Assembly (NCBI GenBank): GCA_946699065.1
Contig: CAMPDV010000235.1
Coordinates: 62,001 to 126,000 of the forward strand
Source of the DNA: Loxodes magnus
Lineage: Eukaryota > Ciliophora > Karyorelictea > Loxodida > Loxodidae
Length of the DNA: 64,000 nucleotides
Direction: 5' to 3'
Below the pieces are notes generated by a model that saw nothing but the letters and a program-made list of their open reading frames with translations, was not told the origin of the DNA and searched no databases. Within the stretch, counting starts at the first letter, position 1, and every line of letters begins with the position of its first letter. Position numbers and translations under genes: made by a program. Positions 37,540 to 49,900 of this stretch are shown here, one piece after another.

Positions 37540-38110
37540 TTAGCGCGTAGCACTTCGTTTTTGCGTGACTCTTTCCATATCTATAATATGTCGGTTTCTT
37601 CATTAAACCTTATGTTTATAGGTGTTTTTTTTATTTACATTTCTTTATCATTTTCCTCTTCATTATCTCTTGTTCTTTTGCTTTCTATTTATCTTCCCTT
37701 TATTTTATCATTTTACAAGCATCATTTTTTTTTACATATCTTACTAAATTTCGTTACTATTTCTTTTCTCCTTAGGCAGCTTTATACACTCATAAAATTA
37801 TCTTTTTTCATTCTATAGTATTTTTATTTTCTTTTTTCATTCAATCTTTTTTTTCCTTTTTCTAGCATATCTTTGATATAATTTTTTTTATCAAGTCAGC
37901 TTGAGCTCTTTTTAGCTCTTCTAAGGTTTTAATGAATTATGCCATATCATATTTTATCAATTAGTTTAATTCCTTATTTCCCTACTCATATTTCTCTTAG
38001 TTTCAACTTCTTATTTATCTTCCTTCTTTGAATTCTGAACATTTTCTATGATATGCCTTTCATTTTCTCTTGCATCATTACAGAAGGGGATTGATTTTTC
38101 ACAACTAGGT
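37540..38110 (-). mobile_element. 5'-truncated LINE copy (minus), C-terminal part
   Basis: On the minus strand it encodes PFCNDARENERHIIENVQN, aligning with CPLCNNTKEDEYHIIEKR of the plus-strand LINE at 41.8 kb, then a shared TTTATGAGTGTATAAA block and a TTTAATGAAGAAA stretch. It ends with the hairpin ACGAAGTGCTACGCGCT and an (AATT)n tail at 37.49-37.55 kb. It stands head-to-head with the larger LINE and is a typical 5'-truncated retrocopy. Confidence 0.65.
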
Positions 38111-38334
38111 TTCTTTCTTTTAAGCAATCCTAACTCCCATTACATCTTGTTCTTATTCTAAATATGTAGCATATTAATTCTTTTCTATTTTCATTGTATC
38201 TCAGGTAGTTGGGATATCTTACAACATAATCACAAATCATGTTTTTCTAGCAAATTCAAGAAAACTTGTAAGTAGAAAAAGTTATTCTGAAGGAAAATTT
38301 GTTAGTTCCGATAAACAAGGATATTTCTGATCAA

Positions 38335-41300
38335 CTAGCAATAAAAATAGGGACAGCAAATGTAAGAGCTATCAGAGGTACTAAAATACATTAGCTAATT
38401 TTATGAAACATAAAAAAATACACATTATGGCTATAAAAGAAATTTAGATTTAAAATAAAAATGACATGTGCAGCATAGCAGGATTCAAAAGTTTAGTTAA
38501 AGTTGCTTCTAAAAAGGAAAAGGGGAAGCTTTTTATATTAAAAATGAAACATGCAATGAGGTAAAAGAAATTTAAAAGGTGAATCAAGCTTTCTTATTTG
38601 GTGGAGCTCGTGTGATAGTAATTGAAGTTATGAAAAAAATGGCAATAATTAATATATAAGCACCATTAGCAAATGATAATAATTAATATGAAGCATTTTA
38701 TAATTTATTATATTCACTATACCTAAAATCAAAAGAAAAAGGCTTTAAAATAATAATTATAGGAGACTGAAATGCTCACATTGAAAAATTACTTACAAGA
38801 CAGACAAACTCAGCAGGAAGAAAGATGCTCTAATTTCATGCAATAAAATAACTTGGTATATATAGATCCAGTTAATTTAGGAACTTATGTCTTATAAAAT
38901 AAATAATACAAAATTGATTATTTCTTCTTTGAAGGATCAATCATGAAAATATAATTAAGAGTAATTTTTAATACTCATATGTGATAGGAGACCATAGACC
39001 TGGTTATATATAAATAAGGATTGGAAAGGAAACATGTCAACGTTTGTAAACAACAAAAATAAATTACCAAATACTAAAAGAAAGGAACTTTGAGGAAAGG
39101 TTTGAAAGATATATACAAGAAAACTTACACGCTGAAGAAACGGTTAGTATGAATGGAGAATAAATGTATGAATGATGAAAAAGTTAAATCCAAGAAGGTG
39201 TAAAAAGGATATGTAGAATGAAAAAAGAAAATAGAAATAAGTTAAAATACTCAGAATTAGCAAAATTGAAAAGAATATACTTTAATAAATGTAGCAAATA
39301 AATAAAAACAATGGTAAAGAATTGTAGTAAGTTCGGTGAAGGAATAGAAAGAGAATATATAATAAATAATAAAGATCAAGAAAATAATTCATTGAGGCAA
39401 GAAAAAAAGATTAAAAGAACTAATTTAATTTATTTATGGATAATATAAACAAAGAAAGCTTAACTGTAATGTGGAAAAAACTAAAAAATCTATTTAATAG
39501 GAAGTAAATACAATGAACACCGCTAACAAAAGAGGATGTACAAAGATTTAGAAACGACTGAAGAAAATTATATGAAGGAGGAGACAATACTTTACCTACG
39601 AATTTAATAAAAATAAAATTAAGGTGTACGAACATGAAATCTAGGAAACCCTAAAATAAACATCCAAATGGAAAGGTGCTGACCCAGATGAGATCCAAAA
39701 TGGAACGATTATGGCAGGCGTATAAAAGCTAATTGATATTACAAGCAAAATGATAGCGTAGATTTTAGAAGAAGGTGTAATCCCAAAAGAAATGGAATAA
39801 TAATATATAATATTATTATATATTATATAAAATGGATATCGGCCGCGTCAGTCAAACTAGTAGGTAATCTGGTGCAGTGTATACTAAATTGCGAGTAATC
39901 ACGCACTAGATGCCACCACGGGGAAGGGTGGATAAGCTCTGTTGAGACATACCTAACTTACCCCGAGGGTTCTCTCTAGCAGTATGAAAGTTTGACTGAC
40001 GGGCCTTCTAATTACCAACTTAATAACTCTCTCCTATTTGAACCTTATTCAAGAAGACTGAAGCATTTGACTCAAGATTTTAGAATAATTTTTAATAAGA
40101 AGATTCCTCATTAGGAGAAGCTGACATAGCTCATCGGACCTCTAGAATTTAGCAAGAATCATGAGAACATTTTTAAATATTAATATTAAAGAGCTGCGCG
40201 CCATCGAGGTGCTACGCGCTCTATAATCATTTTTATTTATTTATTTATATAAAAAGGAAGGATAGATAAATCCTATAAACTATAGACCAATTTCCCTTTT
40301 AAATCACTGTATAAAAATTATAGATAGCTGGATACTATAGTAAATGCAAGGGTGTTTATATAAAAATGAAAGCGAATAGCAATATGGTTTTAAAACTGGT
40401 AAGCTATGTGCCCTATAAATTTTTAATCTGAGGATGGTATAAGAATATCTAATAAAAAATGAAAGAATTGTCTTAGTCTTTTTCGTAGATATCTATAAAG
40501 CTTATGACTCAGTACAAAGAAGAGACATAGGATAAATATTAATGAATTGATGTATTGGAACAGATAATAAGACTAATGGCAAGTTTTTATTAAGATGAAG
40601 AAATTTATTTAAAGATAAAGGATATAATATCGGAAGCTTTCTTTACAAGCAAAGGTGTCAAATAAGGTAGTTATCTTCACCTTAATTATTTAGATTAATA
40701 ATGGCAAAATTGTTGCACACACTAGAAAGAGAAAGACTCGGAGTTAATATACAGTACAGAAATAAGTCAGGATATTTATAAGATATATATGCAGGGTGTT
40801 TTGCGTATGCTGATGATTTAGCAATAGTTGTGCGAGAGAATAGTTGGAAGATGTAATTAAAGAATTAATTACTTGAGCAGATAGATTTAAACTGTAGATA
40901 GCAAACAAGACTAAATGAATGCTATGGAAAGCAGAAGATAATAAAGAAGGTGAAAATATTGGTAACACAATGACTATTGGATCATTGCAAGTAGAAATGG
41001 TTAAGACTTTTTAGTATTTGGGACATATCATAAAAGAAAGTATTAGCTTTGTAAAACACATGGAGAAAAGATTAGAAGCTGCTCAAAAGATGCAATCATG
41101 AGCAATAGGAAAAATAATAATAAGCAAAGGAATAACGCCATAAAATGCAGGAATAATGATAAAAGCCTTTGTAAATGGAATTTTCAGTTATGGTATAGAA
41201 ATCCTTCCGTATTGCGAACAATTTGTAGGAAAACAAATAATGGAACAATTGGAGTGTCTTCAAAAAAGGTAATTGAGAGCCATAATTGATGTACCTATTT

Positions 41301-41990
41301 ACGTATAAAATGAGATGCTTGAACACGAATTGTAGTTAATGAAATTTAAATATTATCTATGATAAAAAATTCAAAGACTGAGGAGCAAACTAATGTATAA
41401 CAAAGGCAAAACATTGGATGGAGTTTTGTTCAAGCTAAATAGCTAAGAAAATTTTATATTTGAAGAATACTGCACTATATTAAAACCAGAACTGAAAATC
41501 AAGGATGAAGAAGATAAAACAGAAGATGGTCAATATATTAGAGCGAAATAAAATATATACCGTGAAATTTGAGAGCATAGAGTTTATGTGGAAGATAGAT
41601 GAAGGATGGAAAAAATGAAAACAACCTGGATATACAGAATGTATTGATTTGATGAATTTTTAAAAGGCCTTCCAAACTGTATAAGATATAATAAGAGTAG
41701 AAAAGAAGAAATATGCTATATTTTTAGACTAAGGAGAAGATGTAATGGGAGCTAGGACTGCTTAAAAGAAAGACATCTAGCATCAAGAAGTGAATGTCCG
41801 TTATGTAACAACACAAAGGAAGATGAATATCACATAATAGAAAAACGCGTAGAATACAAGGAAGAACAAGATGCTAAAATAGCTCAAAAGACATAGATGT
41901 AAACTTCAAGGGAATACAACTATTTGATATTATTTGAGGAACAGCCAAATTCGAAAGATACATTAGGTTACAAGTAGTAGAAAATTGAAT
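38335..41990 (+). pseudogene. LINE ORF2 (endonuclease-RT polyprotein), frameshifted and SINE-interrupted
   Basis: Endonuclease: ANVRAIRG, MAIKEIQIQNKN, IIGDWNAHIE (TGA = Trp; catalytic Asp/Asn), IDYFFFEG and GDHRPGY (SDH-type motif). Then KGADPDEIQNGT and EEGVIPKEM precede the insertion; after it NYRPISLLNHCIKII, LVFFVDIYKAYDSV and FAYADDLAIV (RT motif with catalytic YADD) follow. C-terminal CPLCNNTKEDEYHIIEKR is a knuckle whose last Cys is lost. The product would nick target DNA and prime reverse transcription. At least two frame changes (near 38.5, 40.65 kb) plus the 400-bp insertion make this copy inactive as it stands. Confidence 0.8.
39833..40240 (+). mobile_element. SINE-A copy 2, inserted in the LINE RT gene
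   Basis: About 95 percent like copy 1 by eye, with the same hairpin (GTCAGTCAAACT ... AGTTTGACTGAC) and 3' stem GAGCTGCGCGCC ... GGTGCTACGCGCTC. It lies between the coding for VIPKEM and KKEGRQINPINYRPIS. TTATATAAAA flanks both ends (left ...ATTATATAAAA/TGG, right TTTATATAAAA/AGG), a probable target-site duplication. Confidence 0.8.
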
Positions 41991-42390
41991 ATAAGTTGAC
42001 TTAATAGTAAAAGATTTTATAAAATACATTTTAGAATAAAGAAAAAAAAGATATTAAGAAAAGAAGATTATTTGATAAAAAGAAATAGGTAAATATTATT
42101 GAGCTGGTAAGGGATAATTTTTATGAGTGTATAAAAATCTTCATAAGAAAAAAGATACAAGTAAGAAAATCCAGAACAAATGAAAGAAAAAATTTTAACT
42201 GCATGAAAACAGAGAATAATTAAAGGGAGATAAACAGTAAGCAAGATCTAACAGGAATAAGAAGAAAAAATGAATCAAGAATTTGAGGAAATATGTGAAG
42301 AATATCTTCTACCAAGAGGTTTAATGGAGAAAAATGAATTCTATTAACATTCTAAAAAGAGATGCGTGCTATTGTGGTGCTACTGCTACG

Positions 42391-43557
42391 CTGTCTTTCT
42401 TAACTGTAATTATTTATATTTATTCACTAACTTCATATACTTATCAAGCTTTATCGGAAATATTATCTTCACTACTTCGCTTTTCTTCCCATCTGCTCTT
42501 CCTTTCTTCTCTAAATACCTCTTTAACTACTCTTTACTTATTCCATTCGGTAAATTCTTCAATCATATCGTATAATCTTTCGGTTATACGAACTTCAAAT
42601 CGATATCTAGTTCCTTCTTTTAACAGTATCACTTAAACACTATCACTGAGATTATCATTATTATCAAGTTTAGAAGTTGAAAAACTCCAAAATAAATAGG
42701 AAGTTACTCGTTATTATCGTTCTTCACATAACTACCTATACTACTTCTAAGCTAGAAGATATATTCCTTTGTCAGATTTTCTTCTTTATAACCATTTTGT
42801 TAGATACACAAAATTCACATGGTTAAACCGAAAGGAAGGAACGCTAGAGAGAGGAGAATGATGACGAACTTGAGATAGATGAAATAAAGACTGAAACCGA
42901 TTCCGAAATCAGCGAATTCATCGACATTACATTTGATAGAGTAAGAAACGCCTTCGACAGGAAGTCCACAACAATCACAGAATTCTTTATTTTCGATATC
43001 TTAGAAGTCGATTTTTTTGATGAGTTTAGCTTGATGATGAGTTTGAGTGAGCAGAATATTACCTCGAGAAGTAGCTTCGAAGCCTTTTCTATATTTTTCA
43101 TATCCAAGAGATTTTTAAGTATTTGAGATTGTTCAGAATTTTATTTTCGGCTTCACTGACGTTAGTTTTTTTGTTTTTGAAGATTTAACTAACTTCAATC
43201 TTTTAGTTTAATTAATTTTTAAATTTATTATTTGCTTAGCTGATCTAAGTTTAAGCTTAAATCTTATTTTCCTTTATTTGTTCTGTTTCTTCTTTATTAT
43301 TTTAATTGTCTTTATCATTTTAAATTTATTTGCTAAATTAATTTTCTTCTGTACGTTCAATTTTTATTTACAAAGGAAATATTTCAAATAATAGGCAGTC
43401 TTTTACTCTCAGTTGCTTATTCTTTCTAATACTCCAATTTCTCATCTTTAATAGAAGTATTCTTATTATTAGGTTCTTCAATCAGGAAATCTTCTGAAGT
43501 GTTAGCTTGAGATTAAAGATTTGTTTTCGTGATTTATATTTTAGTTCTTATTTACAT
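42391..43557 (-). pseudogene. OSCA/TMEM63-like channel 2', 3'-truncated by the LINE
   Basis: From ATG 43557 (MQIRTKIQITKT) it follows OSCA-2 through the N-terminus, SLGYEKYRKGFEATSRG, CDCCGLPVEG, the first TM pair and into the cytosolic loop. It stops at the LINE boundary, so the channel pore and all later TMs are missing. Compared with OSCA-2 it has substitutions and small changes in the N-terminal low-complexity part. It is presumably a dead fragment. Confidence 0.8.
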
Positions 43558-43693
43558 TTTTAACTAGAAATAAGAAATGAATACATTGGCGTATTTTAAT
43601 GACTCTTATTTTAGATTTTAACTTTGTTTATCATTAATTAAAGAATACTTAAATTAGATTCTATATTATAAATATTTAAACTTAGTTTATAAC

Positions 43694-46600
43694 TTAAGCT
43701 TCTATTTCTTCTATTTCTTCCAAGTCTAACTCATGGATGCTTTGAGTATTTACGTTATTTTCATTTGCTCTCTTTTGAGTATTTTAAGTTCCTAAGCAAA
43801 GTTCTTTTTTTACTTTCTTTTGCTCTATTTTTCTCTTTATGCCAAAGATTGGAACTTCTTCTTCTTATTTATTCTCTTCTACAAAGCTTTTAACTTAATT
43901 CTACCAAAACTCTGAAACTACTTCTTTATGATTTTACTTCTAATCACTTTAAATTTATTCTTCATAGTCTCTTTCTGTCGTTTACAAAGCGACTTTAGAA
44001 TTTTAGACTTAATCTTTAAGGTTTTAAGAACTTTTAAAAAATAATGGACTCTTCTTTTCAAACTACCCAGAGAAAAATTGACTGAAATAAGAACTAAGAA
44101 CTTCATTTGAACCAGCTAGCTTAGTAATAACGAATCTTTTGAATATATACTGCATCTATTTGTTCTTCAAAAGATTGCTTTATAAGTAAGTTTTTAATGA
44201 GATGATATCATCTTTAATAGGATTTTGTAAGTTGTTCCTTCTGATTTAACTTATATAATCTCTTTTTTATTTAATTTGTTCATATGTGAAAGCATTCTAA
44301 AGCTTCATAAAATTCTCTAATCCTTTCTCATTTTCTTTAGAGTTTTAGCTCTTTAGAACTTGTTAGTCTAAAGCTTATCTCTTTCTTATTATGATTTCAT
44401 CAAGCTAATTCAGCTCGTTTAATTACCTCCTTCCAAAATTAAGTCTTGTCTTAACAGATTTTATGATTTTCTAAGTAAACAAGTTTTTTAAATTAGGTAA
44501 GATAGTAGGACCAGACATTCTATTGAACTTCTTCTTTATCGTTTCTCTGTTCAAAGAGTAATTTAATAAACACTGAAGTTATGATTGGTTCATTTGTTAC
44601 ATATCTATACTTGGATCTGTCTCATTCAAGTGTTACACTTCCTGTTTATATAAACTTACGTTGTAATTAAAAAAATCAGTTCCACCCTTCTGCACTCGTT
44701 ATTGGATTCACTCTATCATAGTCCTGTATTAAACGTTACCTCTACAAAGTGAATAGCTTTCTACTCATACTCGTATTACTTCGATTAGTACATCTCATCA
44801 AATACCTTTAACTTGCTACTCTAACACATTTGAAACACTACTTTCTCAGGAAATACCAAATAAGCTAGACTTATTATTACTCCTATTATCATAAAGTATT
44901 GAATTTCTTACTTCAATCTATAGTAAAATATTCAAGATGAAACTGAGTAAATCAAAAGGAAATAAGAAAGTAGTTCGACCATACTTTTGTTAAGGTGAGA
45001 TCCCAGACTTAAAGGTCTACTAGAAGAGATGAACATGTATTTGTCAGTTCAGTATTTGAAGATGAAACCGATGAGAGTGATAAGATAAGCGAAAGGTAGG
45101 ATGGAGACATAGGTGAGAGTAGTGATGAGAGTTTTGTTGATATGAGAGTAGTTAGTGATGACATTGAACTGTTGATCTTCATATAGGAGGTTGAGTTAAG
45201 CTTGGGAGTAATAGATTTTGTTGATGAAAAGAGAGACTCAGAGTCTTTTAATTTATTTGTATCTTTGACTAAGATTGAGTAGAGAGATGAAGGGAGAAAC
45301 GAAAGCGAAAGTAAAGAGGATATTAAAAATACCAGTAGCTAAGTCAAATTCTGTAAATCATTCAGCAACTTCCGTTTCTACTAATAAAATTAAAAGTGCA
45401 GAAGCAATACTTTACGAAATAGTTATTTTCCTAGTTACACTCGAAGTAAACTCAGTTCAAGTTTCATGTTTTTGAAATGAACTCAAATAACTTAGTACAA
45501 TATTCAAACATCAATTTATCACTCAAATTATAAATGATTGATAAATTTCATCAGATTGAATAAATGTACTTTCTTTTCTATTTTTCTTATTCAGAATGTT
45601 TTTAACATAAAATAAAAAATAAATCCCTCCTACTAAAACGCACGAAGTTGTAACTCATACTAAGGTTGTATATTTTAATTTTCGACCTAAACTAATACCT
45701 AAATTTTCTCAATAGATATCACTTGGATTAGATAGATCTTGAGAAAAAACTGAACTTTTATTTTTTTAAATCTACTTCTATTAAATTATCTTCTAAGCGT
45801 TTAGCTTTAAAATGCTTAAAAATCTTTTTAAATAATTTTTATTAAAATTCTTTCAAACCTATTAAGCATCTTATTGAGTTTAGAAAGTTATGAAAGCTTA
45901 ATTGGTTGTTGATTATTATATTTAAGTCTAGTCCTCGCTCCTATTTATCTCTTCTTATATCTCTTACAACTTATTCTCTATTTCCTCTTTGTTTCAATTC
46001 TCCTTACTCTTCTCGTTTATCTCCAACGCTGTCTTTCTTAACTATAATTATTTATATTTATTCACTAACTTCATATACTTATCAAGCTTTATCGGAAATA
46101 TTATCTTCACTACTTCGCTTTTCTTCCCATCTGCTCTTCCTTTCTTCTCTAAATACTTCTTTAACTACTCTTTACTTATTCCATTCGGTAAATTCTTCAA
46201 TCATATCGTATAATCTTTAGGTTATACGAACTTCAAATCGATATCTAGTTCCTTCTTTTAACAGTATCACTTAAACACTATCACTGAGATTATCATTATT
46301 ATCAAGTTTAGAAGTTGAAAAACTCCAAAATAAATAGGAAGTTACTCGTTATTATCGTTCTTCACATAACTACCTATACTACTTCTAAGCTAGAAGATAT
46401 ATTCCTTTGTCAGATTTTCTTCTTTATAACCATTTTGTTAGATACACAAAATTCACATGGTTAAACCGAAAGGAAGGAACGCTAGAGAGAGGAGAATGAT
46501 GACGAACTTGAGATAGATGAAATAAAGACTGAAACCGATTCCGAAATCAGCGAATTCATCGACATTACATTTGATAGAGTAAGAAACGCCTTCGACAGGA

Positions 46601-47157
46601 AGTCCACAACAATCACAGAATTCTTTATTTTCGATATCTTAGAAGTCGATTTTTTTGATGAGTTTAGCTTGATGATGAGTTTGAGCGAGCAGAATATTAC
46701 CTCGAGAAGTAGCTTCGAAGCCTTTTCTATATTTTTCATATCCAAGAGATTTTTAAGTATTTAAATTATCCAGAATTTTCTATTTTGTAGACTTATCACT
46801 ACTGGAAGTAAACTCATCTTTTATGCTTTAAACTTTTTTTATATTATTTTTACTTTTGTTTTCGTTTTAATTTCATTGAGTAAAAATTTTTACTTTACTT
46901 CTTTATTTTACCTTATTCATCTTTTGATCTTCTCAGTCAGACTCAATTTACACCTTCAAATTTCTTTAAAACAAAGAACTAATATTTTTCCTTTTTTCAT
47001 CCAAGCCAAATTTTGTATTTCTTTTCTATTCTCTTAAGTCCTATTTTATATCTTGGATTTTAAAGTTAATCTATCTTTTTTAATCATTTTCTTCATCTAT
47101 AGAAGTATTTTAAATCTAACTGGAAAAGTTTTCCTTAACTTCTTCATTTTCATCCAT
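43694..47157 (-). CDS. OSCA/TMEM63-like channel 1' (uninverted copy)
   Basis: ATG 47157 gives MDENEEVKENFSS; the N-terminus then runs colinearly through GYEKYRKGFEATSRG, CDCCGLPVEG and the TM core, showing the ancestral order that copy 1 has lost. The core keeps the CSC1-type region with FNILVTFAFVSPFISL and KYWTDKYMFISSSRPLSLG-like sequence, then a K/R/Q-rich cytosolic tail ending EIEEIEA followed by TAA (43696-43694). Against copy 1 the last codons differ mainly silently, including a TAA-to-CAA change. Total length is not a multiple of three, so one short intron or a frameshift in the tail is likely. Confidence 0.7.
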
Positions 47158-47486
47158 TTTAAATTAATTCTTTTTTAATTTTATTATTGAGTCCTTTACC
47201 TTTCTTAGCTACTGTTAATTATATATGTATGCTTTATTTAAATAATCAATTATTTAAATTCTTGCTGCTAAGACTAAATCCTATTTCTATTAAATTGCCT
47301 TAGTTATTGGTAAACTTAACTATTTTCCTTTTCATTCATTAAACTACTTGTTATACTGAACTCCTTTACTTTCAAACATGTTTATCTAATTAAAATAAAT
47401 TGACTAACTTAACTAGAAAAATGTACTAATCTAACTGTAAGAACTAAGATAGTTTGAAGCTATGGCTAAAGCTTTTATTACATAAG

Positions 47487-48336
47487 TAAAACGGTACCTA
47501 AGAAATAATAGACCTCTATTAACGAATACTTGAAAAAATAAGAATAACCTAATTTAATTGAAGAATAGCCTTAATAAGATAAAGATTAATAATCTAAGGA
47601 ATCCTTTGCATAATCAGTTCAGCAAAAGATATCAAATATCCAATATGACTTGAAAAAGCAAATATAAAAAATAGAAAATTTAGAAAACTTACTAGAAAAA
47701 TTAATGGAATAATTAAACCTATAATTCCCATCCATAGATGAATCGTTAAATAAAATCTAATCGTAAATAGTAATTAAATTGGAATAAATTGATAAATAAT
47801 TTAGCGAAGTCCCTCAAATGTTTCAATTTCATTTTTCTTAAATTGAATATCAAATAAAGCAACTTTAAGAAAAACAAGAATAATAACAAGTAATAATTTA
47901 AAAATTATAAGATTAATAAGATTAATAATCAAATATCCCAATGGAAATCGAATCGGAATTCTAATAATAAGAAATAAATAAGATCAATTATTATCGCAAA
48001 AAGATTCGGTGCTATTTATGCTAGAAAAATCATTGCTGGAAGAAACAAGAAATTGAAAAAATTAACAAGTAATAAATATTAGACTAACTTTTCAGAATAT
48101 GACCAACAAGAACAGGATAAGTATACAGAAAGAAATTCTACAACTCAAGAAACAACGAGTTTTATAAAAATGAAGAAGAAACTATAACGATAAATAGTGG
48201 ATGAGGGAGAGACAAGGATGGTGGACTAATGTAGTCCTACGCAGTTCTTTAGTTCAGGAAAGAGCAGGAACAAAAACAAGTGAACCCTGGAGCTCTTTTC
48301 TAAGACTATAAACTTAATTTTATCCTTTATCCTTTT
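47487..48336 (+). mobile_element. Gag-like insertion in block B (empty site in block A)
   Basis: Block A reads straight through AAGCTTTTATTACCTGATCTC (complement of 21.44-21.47 kb). Block B has about 850 bp between CTTTTATTAC and CTTTTTACCAGATCTC, which looks like a decayed 10-14-bp target-site duplication. The insert encodes a coiled-coil/zinc-knuckle protein and has a GC-richer 3' end. Confidence 0.65.
47521..48204 (+). CDS. Gag/ORF1-like coiled-coil zinc-knuckle protein (5' end undefined)
   Basis: The frame reads NEYLKKQEQPNLIEEQ, then a long coiled coil (KKQIQKIENLENLLEKLME, IKQLQEKQEQQQVIIQKL), a basic YYRKKIRCYLCQKNHCWKK knuckle-like segment and a polar tail. The layout matches the 34.8-35.8-kb protein; each has lost a different zinc ligand. 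Nearly all glutamines are TAA or TAG. No ATG is present near the 5' edge, suggesting 5' truncation. TGA 48202-48204 may be the stop or Trp, since protein-like frame continues to about 48.3 kb. Confidence 0.5.
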
Positions 48337-49900
48337 TACCAGATCTCTTTATGTAAAATGGCTTATTTGGTTTAAGGTAATAAATATAAAGAGTATGGTA
48401 GTGTTTTGCTAAGAAATTTAAAATAAGCTTAAATATATATTCTAAGAGAGTCATTTAAGTGAAATTATTTGCTTGTCTGCTTAACGTATAATCTTTAGTA
48501 TTTATATCATAATAGGACATTGATTGATTTATAGAGATACTTATAGGAATTTTAAAGCTTTAACTGATTAAATATTTTAAAGGATATCTATTAAACCTAC
48601 TCTAGCTTTTCTAAGCTTTGGAAATTTCTCTTGTCTATTATCTTCATTATATCTTGTATATTGTGAATCTTAGATATGATATACTAAACTGATCTGTATT
48701 ATCATCATTAGTTGTTAACTTTAATAGTACTAAGCAATTAAATTAATTTTGGAACTGAGTAATAAAATTGTAAGTTTATACATTCATTATTAGTATTTTA
48801 TTTTAATTATTTAAATCATCCTATCATGCTTATATAGTTAGTTCTTCTACTTTTTGTTGTTTATTACTTTTATATCTTAAAATTTAACCAATCATTCAAT
48901 TTCTAGGCTTCTAGGTTTAATTATAGAGTTATTTATTATTAATTATTATCTATTTGACTCTTTTATGTGTGTATAGTAAATAATTAAGCATTAGGAAATG
49001 GTTTAATGTGATAGTTCATATTCTACCAGATATTTAAAACCTTTTGGCTTATAAAAAAGTATCTCTCTTTAGTCCAACTTTTGTTACTCTGCTTTATAAG
49101 AGCAGCTAGAAATTGTAACCTTTTTGGTTAAACTTCTACACAGTAGTAAGCTTAACAACCATTAAGCTATGATGATAACATTATGAATAACTGTTCTAAG
49201 TTATCTGAACATTACCACTAATTAAAATACTCTCTAAGTAAATAGAGAAACTACTTGCTTAGAATTATAAATGCTTATGATTTCAACTAAGTAACTAGTA
49301 ATTAAGTCTAATACATCTAGGGTATTTCTAGTAGATATGGAATGATTAATATGAGCTACTTTAAGTTAAATAAACATGCTAAGATGCAAATTAACTTAGC
49401 TGATTAAAAGACTCTTTAGTTATAAATCTATTAACCACTTCTAAGGTTCATTTATATCGTAACTATATCCATTACTTTATATTTAAAACCCTTTGATCTA
49501 GCTAGCTTATAAAATATATAAAAGATACCTTGAGAAAATAATTTTAGTTGATTATTGTTATTAAGACTGAATTATTAGCAAATTAGAATACTTTATATAT
49601 AAGAATGAAAGCCAAGGTCTACAAACGTTTATCTAATGGTGGAATCATACTCACAGCAGTCTCGTTTATATAATGATTTCTTAAGCAGACTAATAATATT
49701 TTCTTAACAAACAGTGATCCTTTCATTGGAATTTTCTTGCTTATAATCTACACTGTCTTATAGTTCTTAATAGTGTCTTTATTTGATTGCTTGAATTAAT
49801 TTCTGTTTTATGGTTCAATTTGAAAGTATAATTATAAGCGCTAATTAGATTTAAATACTTGCTTGATTTTAAATTTTGTTTAAACTGATTTTTGTAATAA
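48337..49900. other. Spacer upstream of PTPDC1-B
   Basis: AT-rich spacer homologous to 19946-21430 and 61435-62700 in the opposite orientation. The phosphatase-proximal 500-600 bp is nearly invariant among copies. No gene seen. Confidence 0.4.

Larger units (their letters stand above)
38200..42390 (+). mobile_element. Non-LTR retrotransposon (LINE) with APE endonuclease and reverse transcriptase
   Basis: A plus-strand LINE whose 5' boundary is not clear. It carries an apurinic-type endonuclease, a reverse transcriptase and a C-terminal zinc-knuckle region, and ends in the hairpin GCGTGCTATTGTGGTGCTAC (about 42363-42382). That hairpin resembles the SINE-A 3' end. The 3' end abuts an OSCA fragment directly at 42390/42391. 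A SINE-A copy is inserted inside the RT region. Confidence 0.8.
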
